In this document: positions 32,097-40,532 of the stretch, in pieces
Layout: every line of letters starts with the position of its first letter
Position numbering within the stretch: position 1 is the stretch's first letter
Assembly: GCA_013152475.1 (NCBI GenBank)
Contig: JAADGH010000239.1
Location: forward strand, 62,001 to 126,000
Origin: Planctomycetota bacterium
GTDB taxonomy: Bacteria > Planctomycetota > Brocadiia > JAADGH01
Length of the DNA stretch: 64,000 nucleotides
Direction of reading: 5' to 3'
Translations under genes and position numbers: made by a program
Notes under the pieces: model-generated
Seen by the model: only the letters and a program-made list of their open reading frames with translations
Told to the model about the DNA's origin: nothing
Databases searched by the model: none

Positions 32097-33047
32097 CTAA
32101 AATGACACCGATCCGTTGTTCTTTTTTTGAAACTCAAGGACCTCTTCGAGCGTCTTCACGCCCGCAGTGCACCCAATAGCCTGGACGCAGTGGGCGGCGG
32201 CGGCGTTGCCGAACTTCGCTGCCTTCTCCACATCCCATCCGTTGATGACGCCCGTGAGGAAACCCGCAATCCAGCAGTCGCCCGCGCCGGAGGAGTCGAT
32301 GGTTTCCACTTTGTAGATCGGGACCTTCACTTCGACGTCACCCGTCCGGACATAACACCCTTCTCGACCAAGCTTTAAGCCAACGTTCCTGCACCCGTTG
32401 TCGCGGAAGAACTCTGCAATATCCTTGGGCGTCTTCTTCCCGGAGATGCGTTCGGCCTCCTCGATGGATGGAACAAAATAGTCGATGTAAGGGAAACTCG
32501 GCTTGATGACGCCAAGCCAGTCGTCGAGGCGATCGTTATATGCCGTGTCGAGCGAGGTCGTCACACCGGCCTCTTTCGCCTGCCTCAGCACCTCGGCCGT
32601 TTGGGCCCCATCGAACGTGGACATCAGGTAGCTGCCCGCGACGTGGAGCAGCTTCGCCTCTTTCACAATGTCCATATTCACATCGTCGATGCAGAAGGTG
32701 GCGTTGGCGCCCATGGTGTGCAGGAAGCGACGTTCACCGTCCGACGCGATCATGATGAATGTGAACGAGGTGCTTGCCTCCTTGTCGCGGACCACACCGC
32801 GCGTGTCCACACCGGCCGACTGCAGTTCCTTGATGAGGAAATCCCCGAATCCGTCGTCGCCCACCTTGCCGATCACGCCTACGTCCGTTCCGAGTTTGGC
32901 CATGGCGATCCCGGTGTTAACGGCGCAGCCCCCGGTATGCAGCTCCATGCGGTCGAACAGTTGAAGGCGCGCTTTCTCCGGGATCGTATCGATCGGCCGC
33001 CCAAGCGCGTCGGCCACAAAAATTCCGAGGCAAACCACATCGCTCAT
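32097..33047 (-). CDS. PfkB-family sugar/nucleoside kinase
   Basis: 316 residues, ribokinase fold. N-terminal GGCAVNTGIAMAKLG matches PfkB signature 1 and IDSSGAGDCWIAGFLTGV signature 2, with the catalytic Asp of GAGD. AGGAGGAACAAAA precedes the ATG. It is transcribed alone and converges on the STAS gene with 19 bases between. Substrate cannot be told; fructose, ribose or adenosine-like sugars are typical. Confidence 0.87.
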   Translation of the reverse strand: MSDVVCLGIFVADALGRPIDTIPEKARLQLFDRMELHTGGCAVNTGIAMAKLGTDVGVIGKVGDDGFGDFLIKELQSAGVDTRGVVRDKEASTSFTFIMIASDGERRFLHTMGANATFCIDDVNMDIVKEAKLLHVAGSYLMSTFDGAQTAEVLRQAKEAGVTTSLDTAYNDRLDDWLGVIKPSFPYIDYFVPSIEEAERISGKKTPKDIAEFFRDNGCRNVGLKLGREGCYVRTGDVEVKVPIYKVETIDSSGAGDCWIAGFLTGVINGWDVEKAAKFGNAAAAHCVQAIGCTAGVKTLEEVLEFQKKNNGSVSF

Positions 33048-33340
33048 TTTTGTTCCTCCTGAAATCTACCTCTGTTCATCTGATTTCAGACCCGTGCCCT
33101 CTGCGACCGCTGTCAAGGCGCCTGGATTGCTGATGACGCCGTGAGAGACATTTTTCAGGGCGAGCGTGACGCCGGCGCGAGCGCCGCTCCGGAGGCGACG
33201 GAGACTGAAATGCGCCGGCGGAAGTCTCGTCGTGAAAGGGCCATGTTTCCCCGAACTCTCTTTCGCGTTACACGACGACGCAGCTTGCACCGTCACGGCG
33301 AGTATCGTATCAGACCAGTCAATGCTGCGCAAGAGTTTCC
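33048..33340. other. Intergenic region between divergent PfkB kinase and prepilin peptidase genes
   Basis: About 290 bases without a supportable gene. It holds the kinase's ribosome-binding site (AGGAGG) at its left end and a small GC hairpin (CGGCGC/GCGCCG, 33173-33186). Short frames on both strands lack start signals and family resemblance. Confidence 0.5.
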
Positions 33341-33369
33341 TTGAATTGGACCGGGGGGCGTGATATAAT
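33341..33369 (+). promoter_or_regulatory. Promoter of the prepilin peptidase operon
   Basis: -35 TTGAAT (33341-33346), 17-bp spacer, -10 TATAAT (33364-33369). The TTG at 33376 would coincide with the transcript start, so it is not the start codon. Confidence 0.65.
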
Positions 33370-33411
33370 ACAATTTTGTTTAGCAGCCAACAGCACGCGA
33401 CGAGGGACTTT

Positions 33412-34290
33412 GTGGCGTTACCAAGTCAAGCGTTCGTTTTGGTGATTCTCTTTTCCTTCGGCGCTATTTTGGGCAGTTTTTTTAACGTTTGCATTTACCG
33501 CTTGCCGGAAGACAAGTCTATTGTGCGGCCCCGATCGCAGTGCCCGAAGTGTGGGCATCCGATCGCGTGGTATGACAATATCCCGATTTTGAGCTATATC
33601 ATTCTTGGGGCCAAGTGCCGGCACTGCCGAGCGGAGATATCGATCCGATATCCCCTTGTGGAGATGCTTACGGCTGTTCTGTTTGCAGTGACCGGACATG
33701 TATTGCTGTCCCGTGGGGAGCCGACTGCGGTCCTTATTGTTTACCTCGCGTTCGTGGGCGCGCTGATTGTGCTGAGCTTTATCGACTTGGACCACATGCT
33801 CCTTCCGGACGACATCACGATCCCCGGAATGGTCCTGGTTGTGGTTCTGAGCGGCGTGTTTCCCACGTTGCAGGAGTTCCCCGGCGGCGGCCGATATGCC
33901 ATTGCCGTGGTGTCGAACGCCCGGCTCAACGCCGTGGCAAACTCGCTGATCGGCATGGCCGTGGGCGCAGGATTGATTTACCTCACCGGCGTCCTTGGGA
34001 AACTCGCCTTCAGAAAAGAGGCCATGGGGTTCGGGGACGTGAAGCTGATGGGTCTGATGGGCGGACTCATGGGCACGTGGTTTGTGATCCTGATTTACTT
34101 TGTGGGCCCGATCTTCGGAGTGGTATTTGGGGTCATCGTCCTGTTGACCAAGGGGGAGCATCACATTCCGTACGGACCGTTTCTGTCCATGGCGGCAATG
34201 ACGATGGTGCTCTGGGGGCCGCAGATCATTGAATGGGTGTATGGGCGCTTCCGCCCCGTTTTCCAGTTGATGGGCGCGGTAGGCCCCTGA
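33412..34290 (+). CDS. pilD: Type IV prepilin leader peptidase/N-methyltransferase
   Basis: 292-residue polytopic aspartic protease. GTG 33412 follows GAGGG by 5 bases. ILGSFFNVCIYRLP opens the methyltransferase region, which has two CxxC pairs (CPKCGHP and CRHCRAEI). Catalytic aspartates are in SFIDLDHMLLPDD and GFGDVKLMGLMGG. It processes prepilins for type IV pili or type II secretion; pilus ATPases and PilC lie 4 kb downstream, but no pilin gene is seen. First of pilD-ompA-hisH-hisA. Confidence 0.92.
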   Translation: MALPSQAFVLVILFSFGAILGSFFNVCIYRLPEDKSIVRPRSQCPKCGHPIAWYDNIPILSYIILGAKCRHCRAEISIRYPLVEMLTAVLFAVTGHVLLSRGEPTAVLIVYLAFVGALIVLSFIDLDHMLLPDDITIPGMVLVVVLSGVFPTLQEFPGGGRYAIAVVSNARLNAVANSLIGMAVGAGLIYLTGVLGKLAFRKEAMGFGDVKLMGLMGGLMGTWFVILIYFVGPIFGVVFGVIVLLTKGEHHIPYGPFLSMAAMTMVLWGPQIIEWVYGRFRPVFQLMGAVGP

Positions 34291-34348
34291 GAGGGGTGCG
34301 GCAAACGATAGACCGGTAGATGAAGACATGAGCAAGGGAGGGTACCTG

Positions 34349-34990
34349 ATGAAATGCCTGGCACAACCGGTGCTTGTGGTGGCTGTGTTGGCGATGGCCT
34401 GCGGGGCCGGCTGCAAAGAAGAGGAACTACAGCAGCAGGTCGAGCAGCAGCGGGAAATTATCCGCAGCCTGCAGAATGAAAACGGCCGACTGAAGCAAGA
34501 GACTGACGGTCTTCGATCACAACTCAGCGCGACGCAGCAGGCCAAGACGAGCATTGAGACCGAACGCGCCGCGCTGGAAAGTAAACTTCGAGGCGCCGGC
34601 GTGAATGTTGGTGTGCGTGAGGGTAGACTGGCCGTGATTCTGCCTTCGAAGATATTCTTCAACCCCGGCAAGGCATCGCTCTCGCGCAAGGGTTTCGGGG
34701 CCCTCCGGAAGATCGCCAAGGTCCTCAACAGCGACGTGGCCGGAAAGGTCATCCGTGTCGAAGGTCATACCGACAACACGCCAATCCGCAAGTCGGGGTA
34801 TAAGAGCAATCTCGAGCTGTCGAACCACCGCGCGGAGACCGTGTGGCACTATCTGGTCGAGCACGGCGGCATCAATCCACGCAAAATCTACACGGCGGGG
34901 TTTGCGCAGTACCGGCCCATCGCATCGAACAAGACCGCATCCGGCCGCCAGCAGAATCGCCGCGTCGAGCTGGTGGTCATCCAGGAATAG
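34349..34990 (+). CDS. OmpA-family lipoprotein with coiled coil
   Basis: 213 residues. Lipobox LAMACGAGC follows a short hydrophobic signal; ATG 34349 has GGGAGGGTACCTG upstream and is preferred over 34328. Residues about 25-90 form a Gln/Glu-rich coiled coil (EEELQQQVEQQREIIRSLQN). The C-terminal OmpA/MotB domain has VEGHTDNTPIRKSG, SNHRAETVWHYLV and RRVELVVIQ, the peptidoglycan-binding pattern. Likely an outer-membrane-anchored, peptidoglycan-tethering or MotB-like lipoprotein. Confidence 0.87.
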   Translation: MKCLAQPVLVVAVLAMACGAGCKEEELQQQVEQQREIIRSLQNENGRLKQETDGLRSQLSATQQAKTSIETERAALESKLRGAGVNVGVREGRLAVILPSKIFFNPGKASLSRKGFGALRKIAKVLNSDVAGKVIRVEGHTDNTPIRKSGYKSNLELSNHRAETVWHYLVEHGGINPRKIYTAGFAQYRPIASNKTASGRQQNRRVELVVIQE

Positions 34991-35003
34991 ACGGACATCA
35001 CTA

Positions 35004-35606
35004 ATGATCGCCATTATTGATTACGGCACCGGCAATCTCCGGAGCGTGCAGAAGGCGTTCGAGAAAATCGGCGCAACAGCCCTCATTGCCACCGATCCCA
35101 CATCCCTTCGCAGGGCCGAAAAGATCGTCCTGCCCGGCGTGAGTGCCTTCAAGGACGCCATGGACGGTCTTGTCCAGCTCGGCCTCGTGGAGACCATCAA
35201 AGAGCAGATCGCCGACGGAAAGCCATTCCTCGGCATCTGCATCGGCCTCCAACTCCTGTTCACCAAGAGCTACGAGGACGGTGAACATGACGGCCTCGAT
35301 GTGATTCCCGGCGAGGTCGTCCGCTTTTCCTCCGCAGGCATTAAAGTGCCTCATATGGGCTGGAACGGACTTCAACAGAAGACCGGCGCCCCCCTGCTGG
35401 CCGGAATCCCCGACGGGGCGCATATGTACTTCGCGCACTCCTACCACGGAGTTCCCGCCGACTCCGGGGTGCTGGCAACGGAGACGGAGCACGGGGTGCG
35501 CTTCGCTTCGTCGGTGTGGACGGGCAACGTCTTTGCCACACAGTTTCATCCGGAGAAGAGCCAGCGGTATGGATTGCGGCTCCTGAGGAACTTCGTGGAA
35601 GCGTAG
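35004..35606 (+). CDS. hisH: Imidazole glycerol phosphate synthase subunit HisH
   Basis: 200-residue glutamine amidotransferase. Start IAIIDYGTGNLRSVQKA; nucleophile Cys in FLGICIGLQLL; His-Glu pair in ATQFHPEKSQ. It supplies ammonia to HisF in histidine synthesis. Begins 13 bases after the OmpA gene and is followed 5 bases later by hisA; hisF is not in the window. Confidence 0.95.
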   Translation: MIAIIDYGTGNLRSVQKAFEKIGATALIATDPTSLRRAEKIVLPGVSAFKDAMDGLVQLGLVETIKEQIADGKPFLGICIGLQLLFTKSYEDGEHDGLDVIPGEVVRFSSAGIKVPHMGWNGLQQKTGAPLLAGIPDGAHMYFAHSYHGVPADSGVLATETEHGVRFASSVWTGNVFATQFHPEKSQRYGLRLLRNFVEA

Positions 35607-35611
35607 GGCAA

Positions 35612-36328
35612 ATGCTTATCATTCCCGCTGTGGACATCAAAGGCGGCAAGTGTGTTCGTCTCGCGCAAGGCAAGGCCGATCGAGAGACCGTCTATGCCGA
35701 CGATGCGGTTTCCATGGCCAAACGGTGGGAAGACGAGGGAGCCGAGCTCCTCCACGTGGTGGATCTCGACGGAGCCTTTGAGGGCAAGCCGGTCAATACG
35801 GTCCTCATAAAGGCTATCGTGTCGGCCACGAACCTGCGCGTCGAGGTGGGCGGAGGCATCCGAACCGACGAGGCGGTGCAGGAGTTGCTGGCGGCAGGTG
35901 TCGAGCGCGTAGTCATCGGCACGAAGGCGCTCGAGTCTCCAGGCTGGATCGCCAACCTCTGCGCCAGGCATCCCGGCCATATCGTGCTTGGGGTTGACGC
36001 ACAGGACGGGCTTGTGGCCGTAAAAGGATGGACCCGCGTGAGCAAAGTCCCGGCCGCGCAGTTCGCCGCGCAGTTCGATGGATACAACCTGGCGGCGACC
36101 ATCTTTACCGACATCTCGCGCGATGGCATGCTCACAGGACCGAACATTGAAAGTCTCAAGGAATTCATGGCGGCCACCCGTCACCCCGTGGTGGCGTCGG
36201 GAGGCATTTCGTCCCTTGCGGATGTAAAGAGCCTTACCACTCTTTCCATTGCTGGGATGATTATCGGCAAGGCGCTTTACGCCGGAAAGCTGTCCCTCGC
36301 CGCCGCGATATCCGCCTGCCGGCCATAG
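35612..36328 (+). CDS. hisA: ProFAR isomerase HisA
   Basis: 238-residue TIM barrel: LIIPAVDIKGGKCVRLAQG (catalytic Asp near the start), EVGGGIRTDEAV, GVDAQDGLVAVKGW and TDISRDGMLTGPN (second catalytic Asp), with phosphate loops VASGGISS and MIIGKALYAG. Converts ProFAR to PRFAR, the substrate of HisF/HisH. Last gene of its operon. Confidence 0.95.
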   Translation: MLIIPAVDIKGGKCVRLAQGKADRETVYADDAVSMAKRWEDEGAELLHVVDLDGAFEGKPVNTVLIKAIVSATNLRVEVGGGIRTDEAVQELLAAGVERVVIGTKALESPGWIANLCARHPGHIVLGVDAQDGLVAVKGWTRVSKVPAAQFAAQFDGYNLAATIFTDISRDGMLTGPNIESLKEFMAATRHPVVASGGISSLADVKSLTTLSIAGMIIGKALYAGKLSLAAAISACRP

Positions 36329-36405
36329 CCCAACAACCGGCGCCCCCATTTGTGCATATTTGTGCGCAGAATGCGTGATTCGGGGGAAAATTCGACGGAT
36401 AATCC

Positions 36406-36434
36406 TTGCCATTTGGTTCATTGGGGTTTATAAT
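36406..36434 (+). promoter_or_regulatory. Promoter upstream of the EF-G-like gene and pilus cluster
   Basis: -35 TTGCCA (36406-36411), 17-bp spacer, -10 TATAAT (36429-36434), giving a leader of about 100 bases before 36543. Nothing else clear is seen in the 214-base gap. Confidence 0.6.
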
Positions 36435-36542
36435 GTTTTGTGCGCCAAAAAGCATGTACCAATCGTGAATCAGGTCCATTTCCAGAGTGGGCGGAAATGC
36501 AATGAAAGAGAAGTGTATGGTCTTCTCGTAAAGTGAGGAAGG

Positions 36543-38588
36543 ATGGCGAAATACGTAACAGCGGACATTCGTAACATTGTGCTCGTCGGGCACGCAGGCA
36601 CCGGCAAGACGACCTTGGCCGACATGATGCTCCACAAAGCCGGTGTGACACCCAAACCGGGCAAGCCAAGTGAGGGATCGTCCCTCTTTGATTTTCTTCC
36701 CGAGGAACAGGACAAGGGCTCGGCCGCCGCCGCAATCGCTCACTGCACCTGGAAAGGCAGAGAGATCAACATCATTGATACGGCCGGCCGCTTGGACTTC
36801 ATCGGCACAGTCGTCTCTTCCCTCGCGGCCGCCGAGACAGCCGTCATCGTCATCTCGGCCACGGCAGGTATCGAGGTGAACACGCGCCGCGCGTGGGAGC
36901 GGGCCCAGAACGCAGGGGTGGCCAAGATCATTGCTTTGAACAAGATGGATGGGGAGAACGTCGACCTCTCCGCCCTGATCGCTGATATACAGAGACAGTT
37001 CGGGAAGCAATGCGCGCCGCTCACGCTTCCCGTCGGCACCGGTGCGCAGTTCTCCGGCGTTGTGAATGTGCTCACGGCCGACAGCATTCCCGATGGGGTG
37101 GTCGGGGACACCAAAGACGCGAAGCAGACCGTAATGGAGGCCGTTGTCGAGGCCGACGACGCCCTGCTCGAAAAATACCTTGCCGAGGAAGAGATCTCCG
37201 CCGAGGAGATCAACGCGGCATTCGTTCGGGCGCTGACCGCCGGAACATGTGTTCCCATAATTTGCTGCTCAGCGGAGACGGGGGAAGGCGTCACGGAACT
37301 GATGGATATCATCGCGAGTTTCGCCCCCTCCCCTGCGGAAGGCGTCCACAGGAAGATCGCTTCCCCCGAGGGAGAAGAGGCTGCGGAAAGCGCCCCCATC
37401 AGCGACGGCGTTTTTCGGGCCCAGGCGTTCAAGACCATCATCGATGACTATGCAGGAAAGATCGTTTTCTTCCGCGTCCATTCCGGGACGCTCTCCGGCG
37501 GCACCAATGTGTTCGTCACCCGGAACGGAGAGAGCGTGAAGATCGCCCAATTGCTGCGCCCTATGGGCAAGGACATGGATCCGGTGGAGACAGCGATTGA
37601 GGGAGACATCGTAGCCGCCACCAAGCTCGACGAGGTGTCTGTGAGCGACACGCTGAGCGCGAAACGAGAACCGCTGGCCTTTGCGGCGATTGACTTTCCC
37701 CTGCCCATGGTCGGCCTCGCGGTTGAGCCCGAAACCCAAAAGGACGAGCAAAAGATCAGCGGCGCCCTGGCAAAGCTGGCCGAAGAAGACCCGACCTTTG
37801 CGGTGGAGCGCAACGCACAGACGCACGAGATGGTCATCTCCGGCATGAGCAACCTGCATTTGATACTCATGCTCAACCGGATGAAGAACCGCTTCCAGGT
37901 CGGGGTGATTACCAAGGATCCCAAGATTTCCTACCGAGAGACCGTCACCACACTGGGGAACGGAAAGTATCGCCACAAGAAGCAGACGGGCGGCCGCGGC
38001 CAGTTCGGGGAAGTCTGGCTCAAGGTGGAGCCCCTGGAGCGCGGAAACCGCTTCGAGTTTGTGGATGAGATATACGGCGGCGCCATTCCAAACCAGTACC
38101 TGCCCGCCGTGCAAAAGGGTGTTCTGGAGGCCATGGAAAAGGGGATCGTCGCGGGTTACCCCGTCCATGACGTCCGGGTCCGTGTCTACGACGGAAAGCA
38201 CCACGCGGTGGACTCGTCGGAGGCGGCCTTTAAGATCGCCGCTGCGAGGGCCTTTAAGGCGGCGTTTCTCGCCGCGAAGCCCATGCTCCTCGAACCTATT
38301 GTCATGGCGGAAATCACGGTGCCGAATAAGTTCACAGGGGACATCCTGGGCGATTTGAACAGCAGGCGGGGGCGCATCCAGAACCAGACGGCCTTGGGCG
38401 ATATGCAGGTCATCACGGCGGAAATTCCAATGGCCGAAATGGCAAAGTACTCAACCCAGCTCGACTCCGTGACCGGCGGGCAGGGGACGTATACGATGGA
38501 GTTTTCCCACTATGACTTCGTTCCACAGCGCATCGCCGACGGCATCATCGCCAAGGCGAAGCCCTCAGCGGGGGACGATGACGAGTAG
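36543..38588 (+). CDS. EF-G-like translation factor GTPase (paralogue)
   Basis: 681 residues with the five-domain EF-G layout. G1 is GHAGTGKT (16-23), G4 is NKMD. G3 reads DTAGRLDF (79-86) rather than DTPGHVDF: the catalytic His of classical EF-G is Arg83, and the switch I region is much altered. Domain IV (RGQFGEVWLKVEP, FVDEIYGGAIP) and domain V (NSRRGRIQ) are well kept. This resembles the secondary EF-G-like factors seen in many non-proteobacterial genomes rather than the housekeeping enzyme. Begins 40 bases before pilB in the same direction and may be cotranscribed with it. Confidence 0.88.
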   Translation: MAKYVTADIRNIVLVGHAGTGKTTLADMMLHKAGVTPKPGKPSEGSSLFDFLPEEQDKGSAAAAIAHCTWKGREINIIDTAGRLDFIGTVVSSLAAAETAVIVISATAGIEVNTRRAWERAQNAGVAKIIALNKMDGENVDLSALIADIQRQFGKQCAPLTLPVGTGAQFSGVVNVLTADSIPDGVVGDTKDAKQTVMEAVVEADDALLEKYLAEEEISAEEINAAFVRALTAGTCVPIICCSAETGEGVTELMDIIASFAPSPAEGVHRKIASPEGEEAAESAPISDGVFRAQAFKTIIDDYAGKIVFFRVHSGTLSGGTNVFVTRNGESVKIAQLLRPMGKDMDPVETAIEGDIVAATKLDEVSVSDTLSAKREPLAFAAIDFPLPMVGLAVEPETQKDEQKISGALAKLAEEDPTFAVERNAQTHEMVISGMSNLHLILMLNRMKNRFQVGVITKDPKISYRETVTTLGNGKYRHKKQTGGRGQFGEVWLKVEPLERGNRFEFVDEIYGGAIPNQYLPAVQKGVLEAMEKGIVAGYPVHDVRVRVYDGKHHAVDSSEAAFKIAAARAFKAAFLAAKPMLLEPIVMAEITVPNKFTGDILGDLNSRRGRIQNQTALGDMQVITAEIPMAEMAKYSTQLDSVTGGQGTYTMEFSHYDFVPQRIADGIIAKAKPSAGDDDE

Positions 38589-38627
38589 CGCCCACATCGC
38601 GCAAGCGACGAATAGAGGACGATCGGC

Positions 38628-40340
38628 ATGGCCAAATTCGACAGCCGGCTCAAAAAGATCCTGGTGACACGCGGCGTCATCACCGACGAACAGGGCGAAC
38701 AATATCTCGGGGAAGCCGAAAATCAGGACAAGTCCTTCAGTGAAGTGCTGATGGCCCAAGGTGTGTCCGAGAGGGACATTATCGGCTCGATATCGAGTGA
38801 AATGAATATCCCACCCCTCGACATATCGAAGGTGCAGATCACCGGCGAGGTCCTTGACTCCCTTCCGGAAGAGCTGGCCAATAACTACGGAGTGATGCCC
38901 ATCGCGCGCATCGGCAAGATTCTTACGGTGGCCGTGGCCAATCCCTTCGACATTCTGAAGCTCGATGACATCCAGCTTGTGACCCATTGTGAGCTGCGCC
39001 CCGTCCTCAGCACAGACGTCAGCATCCGCGACGCCATCACGCGCTGCTATCATGCCGAGGAAGAGGCCGTCGCTGAACTGCTGGAGACAGAGGAGGCCGA
39101 CGGCATCGAGGAAGTTGAGCAAGAGCTGGACGAGGGCATTCTGGACATCACATCCCTCCAGAGCGGCGGAGATTCCCCTGTCATCAAACTCGTCAACCTG
39201 CTCATCGTCAAGGCGCTCAAAGCCAAGGCCGCTGACATCCATATCGAACCTTTCGAAAAACATACACGCGTCCGGTTCCGGGTGGACGGCGTCTTGCACG
39301 AAGAGATGTGCCCGCCGAAGCGCCTCCATAACTCGGTGGTCTCTCGTATCAAGATCATGGGAGGCATGGATATTGCCGAACGGAAACTGCCGCAGGACGG
39401 GAAGTTCCAGCTCAAGGTCGAGGGCCGACAAGTGGACTTCCGCGTGTCCATCCTCCCCGTCGTGCATGGTGAAAAGGCCGTTATGCGTATTCTGGACAAA
39501 TCCAACCTGGCTCTGCAGCTCGAGGACCTCGGCTGGGAGCCCGGCACCCTGGCCTCCTTCCGAGAGGCGATCACCTCGCCCTGGGGCATGATCATGTGCG
39601 TCGGGCCCACGGGTTGTGGCAAAACCACCACGCTCTATTCGGGGTTGCAGGAGGTCACGAGCCCCGAAGACAACCTCATTACAGTCGAGGACCCGGTGGA
39701 GTACGAACTCGATGGGATCAATCAAGTCCAGGTAAACCCCAAGCGGGGTCGGACATTCGCCGCCGTCCTGCGCTCCATCTTGCGTCAGGACCCGGATACG
39801 GTCATGGTCGGCGAGATCCGCGATCTGGAGACAGCCGAAATATCCATCCAAGCGGCCCTCACGGGGCACCTGGTGCTCAGCACGCTCCACACAAACGATG
39901 CACCCTCGACCATTACCCGTATGGTGGACATGGGCATCGACCCCTTCATGGTGGCGGCATCGGTCATCCTGGTTGTGGGACAGCGCCTCTGCCGCAAGCT
40001 GTGCGACAACTGTAAGCAGGCCGAGGAGTATCCGAAGGACGTTCTGCAGCGGATCGGGTTCCTTCCCGAAGAACTGGAGGACGCCCATCTGTTTAAGACC
40101 CGAGAAGAAGGTTGCAACCTGTGCACTGCAGGGTACAAGGGGCGATTCGCCGTGGTGGAATCACTCCCCCTCACGGAGGACATCAAGCGGCTGATCCTCG
40201 ACGGCGCCTCCGCTATCGACCTGAAGAACGCGGCCCTGGAGGGGGGCGAGTTCTTGACAATGCGACGGACGGCAATCATCAATTCACTGCGAGGCAAGAC
40301 ATCGCTGGAAGAAGTCGAACGGGTGACGATGGAAGACTAA
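38628..40340 (+). CDS. pilB: Type IV pilus/type II secretion assembly ATPase, copy 1
   Basis: 570 residues. N-terminal MshEN-type region (KKILVTRGVITDEQGEQYL; PPLDISKVQI), then the GspE/PilB ATPase: Walker A GPTGCGKTT (326-334), Asp-box LRSILRQDPD, Walker B MVGEIRDLETAE, His-box LSTLHTNDAP. A zinc tetracysteine motif follows (CRKLCDNCKQ ... GCNLC). It hydrolyses ATP on the cytoplasmic side to drive pilus extension or pseudopilus assembly. The next gene is a full-length paralogue; its stop codon sits in the direct repeat that flanks an inserted element. Confidence 0.92.
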   Translation: MAKFDSRLKKILVTRGVITDEQGEQYLGEAENQDKSFSEVLMAQGVSERDIIGSISSEMNIPPLDISKVQITGEVLDSLPEELANNYGVMPIARIGKILTVAVANPFDILKLDDIQLVTHCELRPVLSTDVSIRDAITRCYHAEEEAVAELLETEEADGIEEVEQELDEGILDITSLQSGGDSPVIKLVNLLIVKALKAKAADIHIEPFEKHTRVRFRVDGVLHEEMCPPKRLHNSVVSRIKIMGGMDIAERKLPQDGKFQLKVEGRQVDFRVSILPVVHGEKAVMRILDKSNLALQLEDLGWEPGTLASFREAITSPWGMIMCVGPTGCGKTTTLYSGLQEVTSPEDNLITVEDPVEYELDGINQVQVNPKRGRTFAAVLRSILRQDPDTVMVGEIRDLETAEISIQAALTGHLVLSTLHTNDAPSTITRMVDMGIDPFMVAASVILVVGQRLCRKLCDNCKQAEEYPKDVLQRIGFLPEELEDAHLFKTREEGCNLCTAGYKGRFAVVESLPLTEDIKRLILDGASAIDLKNAALEGGEFLTMRRTAIINSLRGKTSLEEVERVTMED

Positions 40341-40345
40341 GGGCA
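40336..40345. repeat. Left flanking direct repeat of the inserted element
   Basis: ACTAAGGGCA, identical to 40508-40517. It includes the stop codon of the first pilB-like gene. Fits a target-site duplication. Confidence 0.55.
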
Positions 40346-40507
40346 GCATTTCATAAGTTTGTATAGGGTTAGGGCAGTACAGAAGGCTGTTTGTAGTAAG
40401 TACTTTAGTGCTTTCTTCATTGCGGAGATCGCCGAAAGAACGGACTGAAGTCCGCACTACAAACGAGTCGCCGCTTTCCATCTCTATACGAACTTGTGAA
40501 ATGGAGT
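40346..40507. mobile_element. MITE-like element between the two pilB-like genes
   Basis: About 162 bases, without coding capacity. Terminal inverted repeats CATTTCATAAGTTTGTATAG (40347-40366) and CTATACGAACTTGTGAAATG (40484-40503) match at 18 of 20 positions. Inside, GTTTGTAGTAAGTACTTTAG... and ...GAAGTCCGCACTACAAAC (around 40389-40475) form a second imperfect inverted repeat with the palindrome CGGACTGAAGTCCG at 40441-40454. Removing the element and one flanking repeat restores a 20-base gap between the genes. The inner motif resembles the dispersed GTAGT...GGACTTCAGTCC-type repeats common in uncultured bacterial genomes. Confidence 0.6.
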
Positions 40508-40517
40508 ACTAAGGGCA
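40508..40517. repeat. Right flanking direct repeat of the inserted element
   Basis: ACTAAGGGCA, perfect copy of 40336-40345. Confidence 0.55.
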
Positions 40518-40532
40518 AGCCGGAGACCGTCG

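Noticed and set aside
33066-33363. Small ORFs on both strands in the pfkB-pilD gap
   Set aside because: Arg-rich or low-complexity, no start signals, and they run into the pilD promoter.
37269-38204. Minus-strand frame of about 310 codons
   Set aside because: Antisense to the EF-G-like gene.
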